A stretch of DNA of 64,000 nt, taken from NCBI GenBank assembly GCA_028826165.1, contig JAPDFW010000083.1, forward strand, positions 285,659 through 349,658, given 5' to 3'. Under the pieces are notes generated by a model, which had not been told where the DNA came from, did no database searches, and worked only from the letters and a program-made list of their open reading frames with translations. The translations under genes were made by a program, and so were the position numbers. The DNA is from Anaeramoeba ignava. Taxonomy: Eukaryota > Metamonada > Anaeramoebidae. Below, in pieces: positions 54,600 to 64,000 of this stretch. Every line of letters starts with the position of its first letter. The first letter of the stretch is position 1.

Positions 54600-56095
54600 T
54601 TAAAAGAAAAAAATGAAATTTAAAAAAATAATCAAAAATAATTCCAAAATAATCAATAAATAATTTAATTCAATAATAATTTAATTCAATAATAATTTAA
54701 TTCCAAAAATAATTTAATTCCAAAATAATCCAAAATAATTTAATTCCAAAATAATTTAATTCCAAAAATAATCCAAAAATAATTCCAAAATAATCAAAAA
54801 TAATTCCAAAATAATCAATAAATAATCAAAAATAATTTAATTCCAAAATAATTTAATTCCAAAAATAATCAAAAATAATTTAATTCCAAAATAATCAATA
54901 ATAATTTAATTCCAAAATAATCAATAATAATTTAATTCTAAAATAATCAATCAAAAATAATCCAAAAATAATCAATAAATAATTTAATTCCAAAATAATC
55001 AAAAATAATTTAATTCCAAAATAATCAATAAATAATTTAATTCCAAAATAATTTAATTCCAAAATAATCAAAAAATAATTTAATTCCAAAATAATCTAAT
55101 TCCAAAATAATTCAAAAATAATCTAATTCCAAAATAATCTAAAATAATCTAAAAAAATAATTCCAAAAATAATCTAAAATAATTCCAAAAATAATCCAAA
55201 AATAATCAATAATAATCAAAAAATAATTTAATTCCAAAATAATTCTAAAATAATCAAAAAATAATTTAATTCCAAAATAATTTAATTCCAAAATAATCCA
55301 AAAATAATCAATAAATAATTTAATTCCAATAATAATTTAATTCCAAAAATAATCCAAAATAATTTAATTCCAAAATAATCAATAAATAATTTAATTTCAA
55401 AAATAATTTAATTCCAAAAATAATCAATAATAATAATTTAATTCTAAAATAATTTAATTCTAAAATAATCAAAAAATAATTTAATTCCAAAATAATTCCA
55501 AAATAAAATAATCCAAAAATAATTTAATTCCAAAATAATCAATAATAATAATTTAATTCCAAAATAATCAAAAAATAATTTAATTCCAAAATAAAATAAT
55601 CCAAAAATAATTTAATTCAAAAATAAAATAATTCCAAAATAATTCCAAAATAATCTAAAATAATCAAAAATAATTTAATTCCAAAATAATTTAATTCCAA
55701 AAATAATTTAATTCCAAAATAATCAATAATAATTTAATTCCAAAAATAATTTAATTCCAAAATAATTCCAAAATAATCTAAAATAATCAATAATAATTTA
55801 ATTCTAAAATAATTCAAAAATAATTCAAAAATAATCTAAAATAATCAATAAATAATTTAATTCCAATAATAATTTAATTCCAAAAATAATCCAAAAATAA
55901 TTTAATTCAAAAATAATCTAAAATAATCAAAAATAATTTAATTCAAAAATAATTCAATTCCAAAAATAATCCAAAATAATTTAATTCCAAAAATAATTTA
56001 ATTCCAAAATAATCAAAAAATAATCAAAAATAATTCAAAAAATAATCTAAAAAATAATTTAAAATAATTTAAAAAAATAAATTGTAATTTAATAA
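54600..56095. repeat. AATAATTTAATTCCAAA array
   Basis: About 1.5 kb of shuffled 11-22 bp units (AATTCCAAAATAATC, AATAATTTAATTCC, AATCAATAAATAATC) lies between the Ras start and the BEACH gene stop. There is no coding content. Confidence 0.9.
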
Positions 56096-56128
56096 AAATT
56101 TTATTTATTGTAATTTAAAAAAAATATT

Positions 56129-64000
<7,872 letters not shown>

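Overview
The window is a 64 kb piece of a very AT-rich eukaryotic (protist) nuclear genome. Genes are split by GT..AG introns, many only 45-75 nt long, but several introns and spacers have been inflated to 0.3-1.9 kb by simple tandem repeats. Poly-NQ/NE tracts encoded by (CAAAAT)n and (GAAAAT)n, plus BTB-BACK-TLDc, RCC1-BTB, BEACH, Ras and WH2 proteins, point to an amoeboid protist. The style resembles Anaeramoeba (Metamonada). That assignment is my inference and cannot be proved from this window alone. No tRNA, rRNA, CRISPR or prokaryotic operon structure was seen.

Layout, left to right. 1-1454 (-) is the 5' part of an alpha-actinin-like protein. 1678-2950 (-) is a bZIP factor. 3130-4310 is a ~150-170 bp satellite. 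4440-9392 (-) is a large cell-surface receptor (FG-GAP propeller, fibronectin-III-like repeats, one TM helix). 10160-12491 (+) holds a broken tail duplicate and an RCC1-BTB protein ending in a CAAX-type box. 12606-15967 (-) is a nine-exon secreted beta-amylase. 16655-20440 is a tandem family of ubiquitin-like genes that decays into fragments and is interrupted by a basic protein gene. 21280-23200 is pure repeat. 23311-25579 (+) is a ten-exon helical-repeat protein. 25701-27598 (-) is an amino-acid transporter. 27955-30675 (-) is a syntaxin. 31727-33888 (-) is an E2F7/8-like factor with two DNA-binding domains. 33974-35829 (-) is a calponin-homology/PH-like protein. 36369-38437 (+) is a tetraspan membrane protein spliced in phase to a coiled-coil/polyproline/WH2 tail. 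38666-40392 (-) is a broken BTB-TLDc gene. 40481-43317 (+) is a purine permease. 43484-43834 (-) is Kish/TMEM167. 43945-48181 (+) is a BAG6-like protein. 48383-52663 (-) is the tRNA ligase RtcB carrying an intein. 53960-54538 (-) is a Ras GTPase. 56129-64000 (-) is a BEACH/WD40 giant that runs off the right edge.

The two most striking observations are a 333-residue intein inside a nuclear RtcB gene and the membrane-anchored multi-WH2 protein. Removing the intein leaves a 507-residue RtcB, about the size of human HSPC117. Many genes carry a T-rich TCATTTTTT element just upstream of the ATG, including both directions of two very short divergent promoters.

The genes are not an operon-like unit. 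Common themes are the actin cytoskeleton and membrane (alpha-actinin, CH/PH, WH2, Ras), vesicle traffic (syntaxin, Kish, BEACH) and protein quality control (BAG6, ubiquitin-like). Eight genes have single-base frame breaks or a stop. I read most as sequence errors in homopolymers or recent decay, and say so in each entry.
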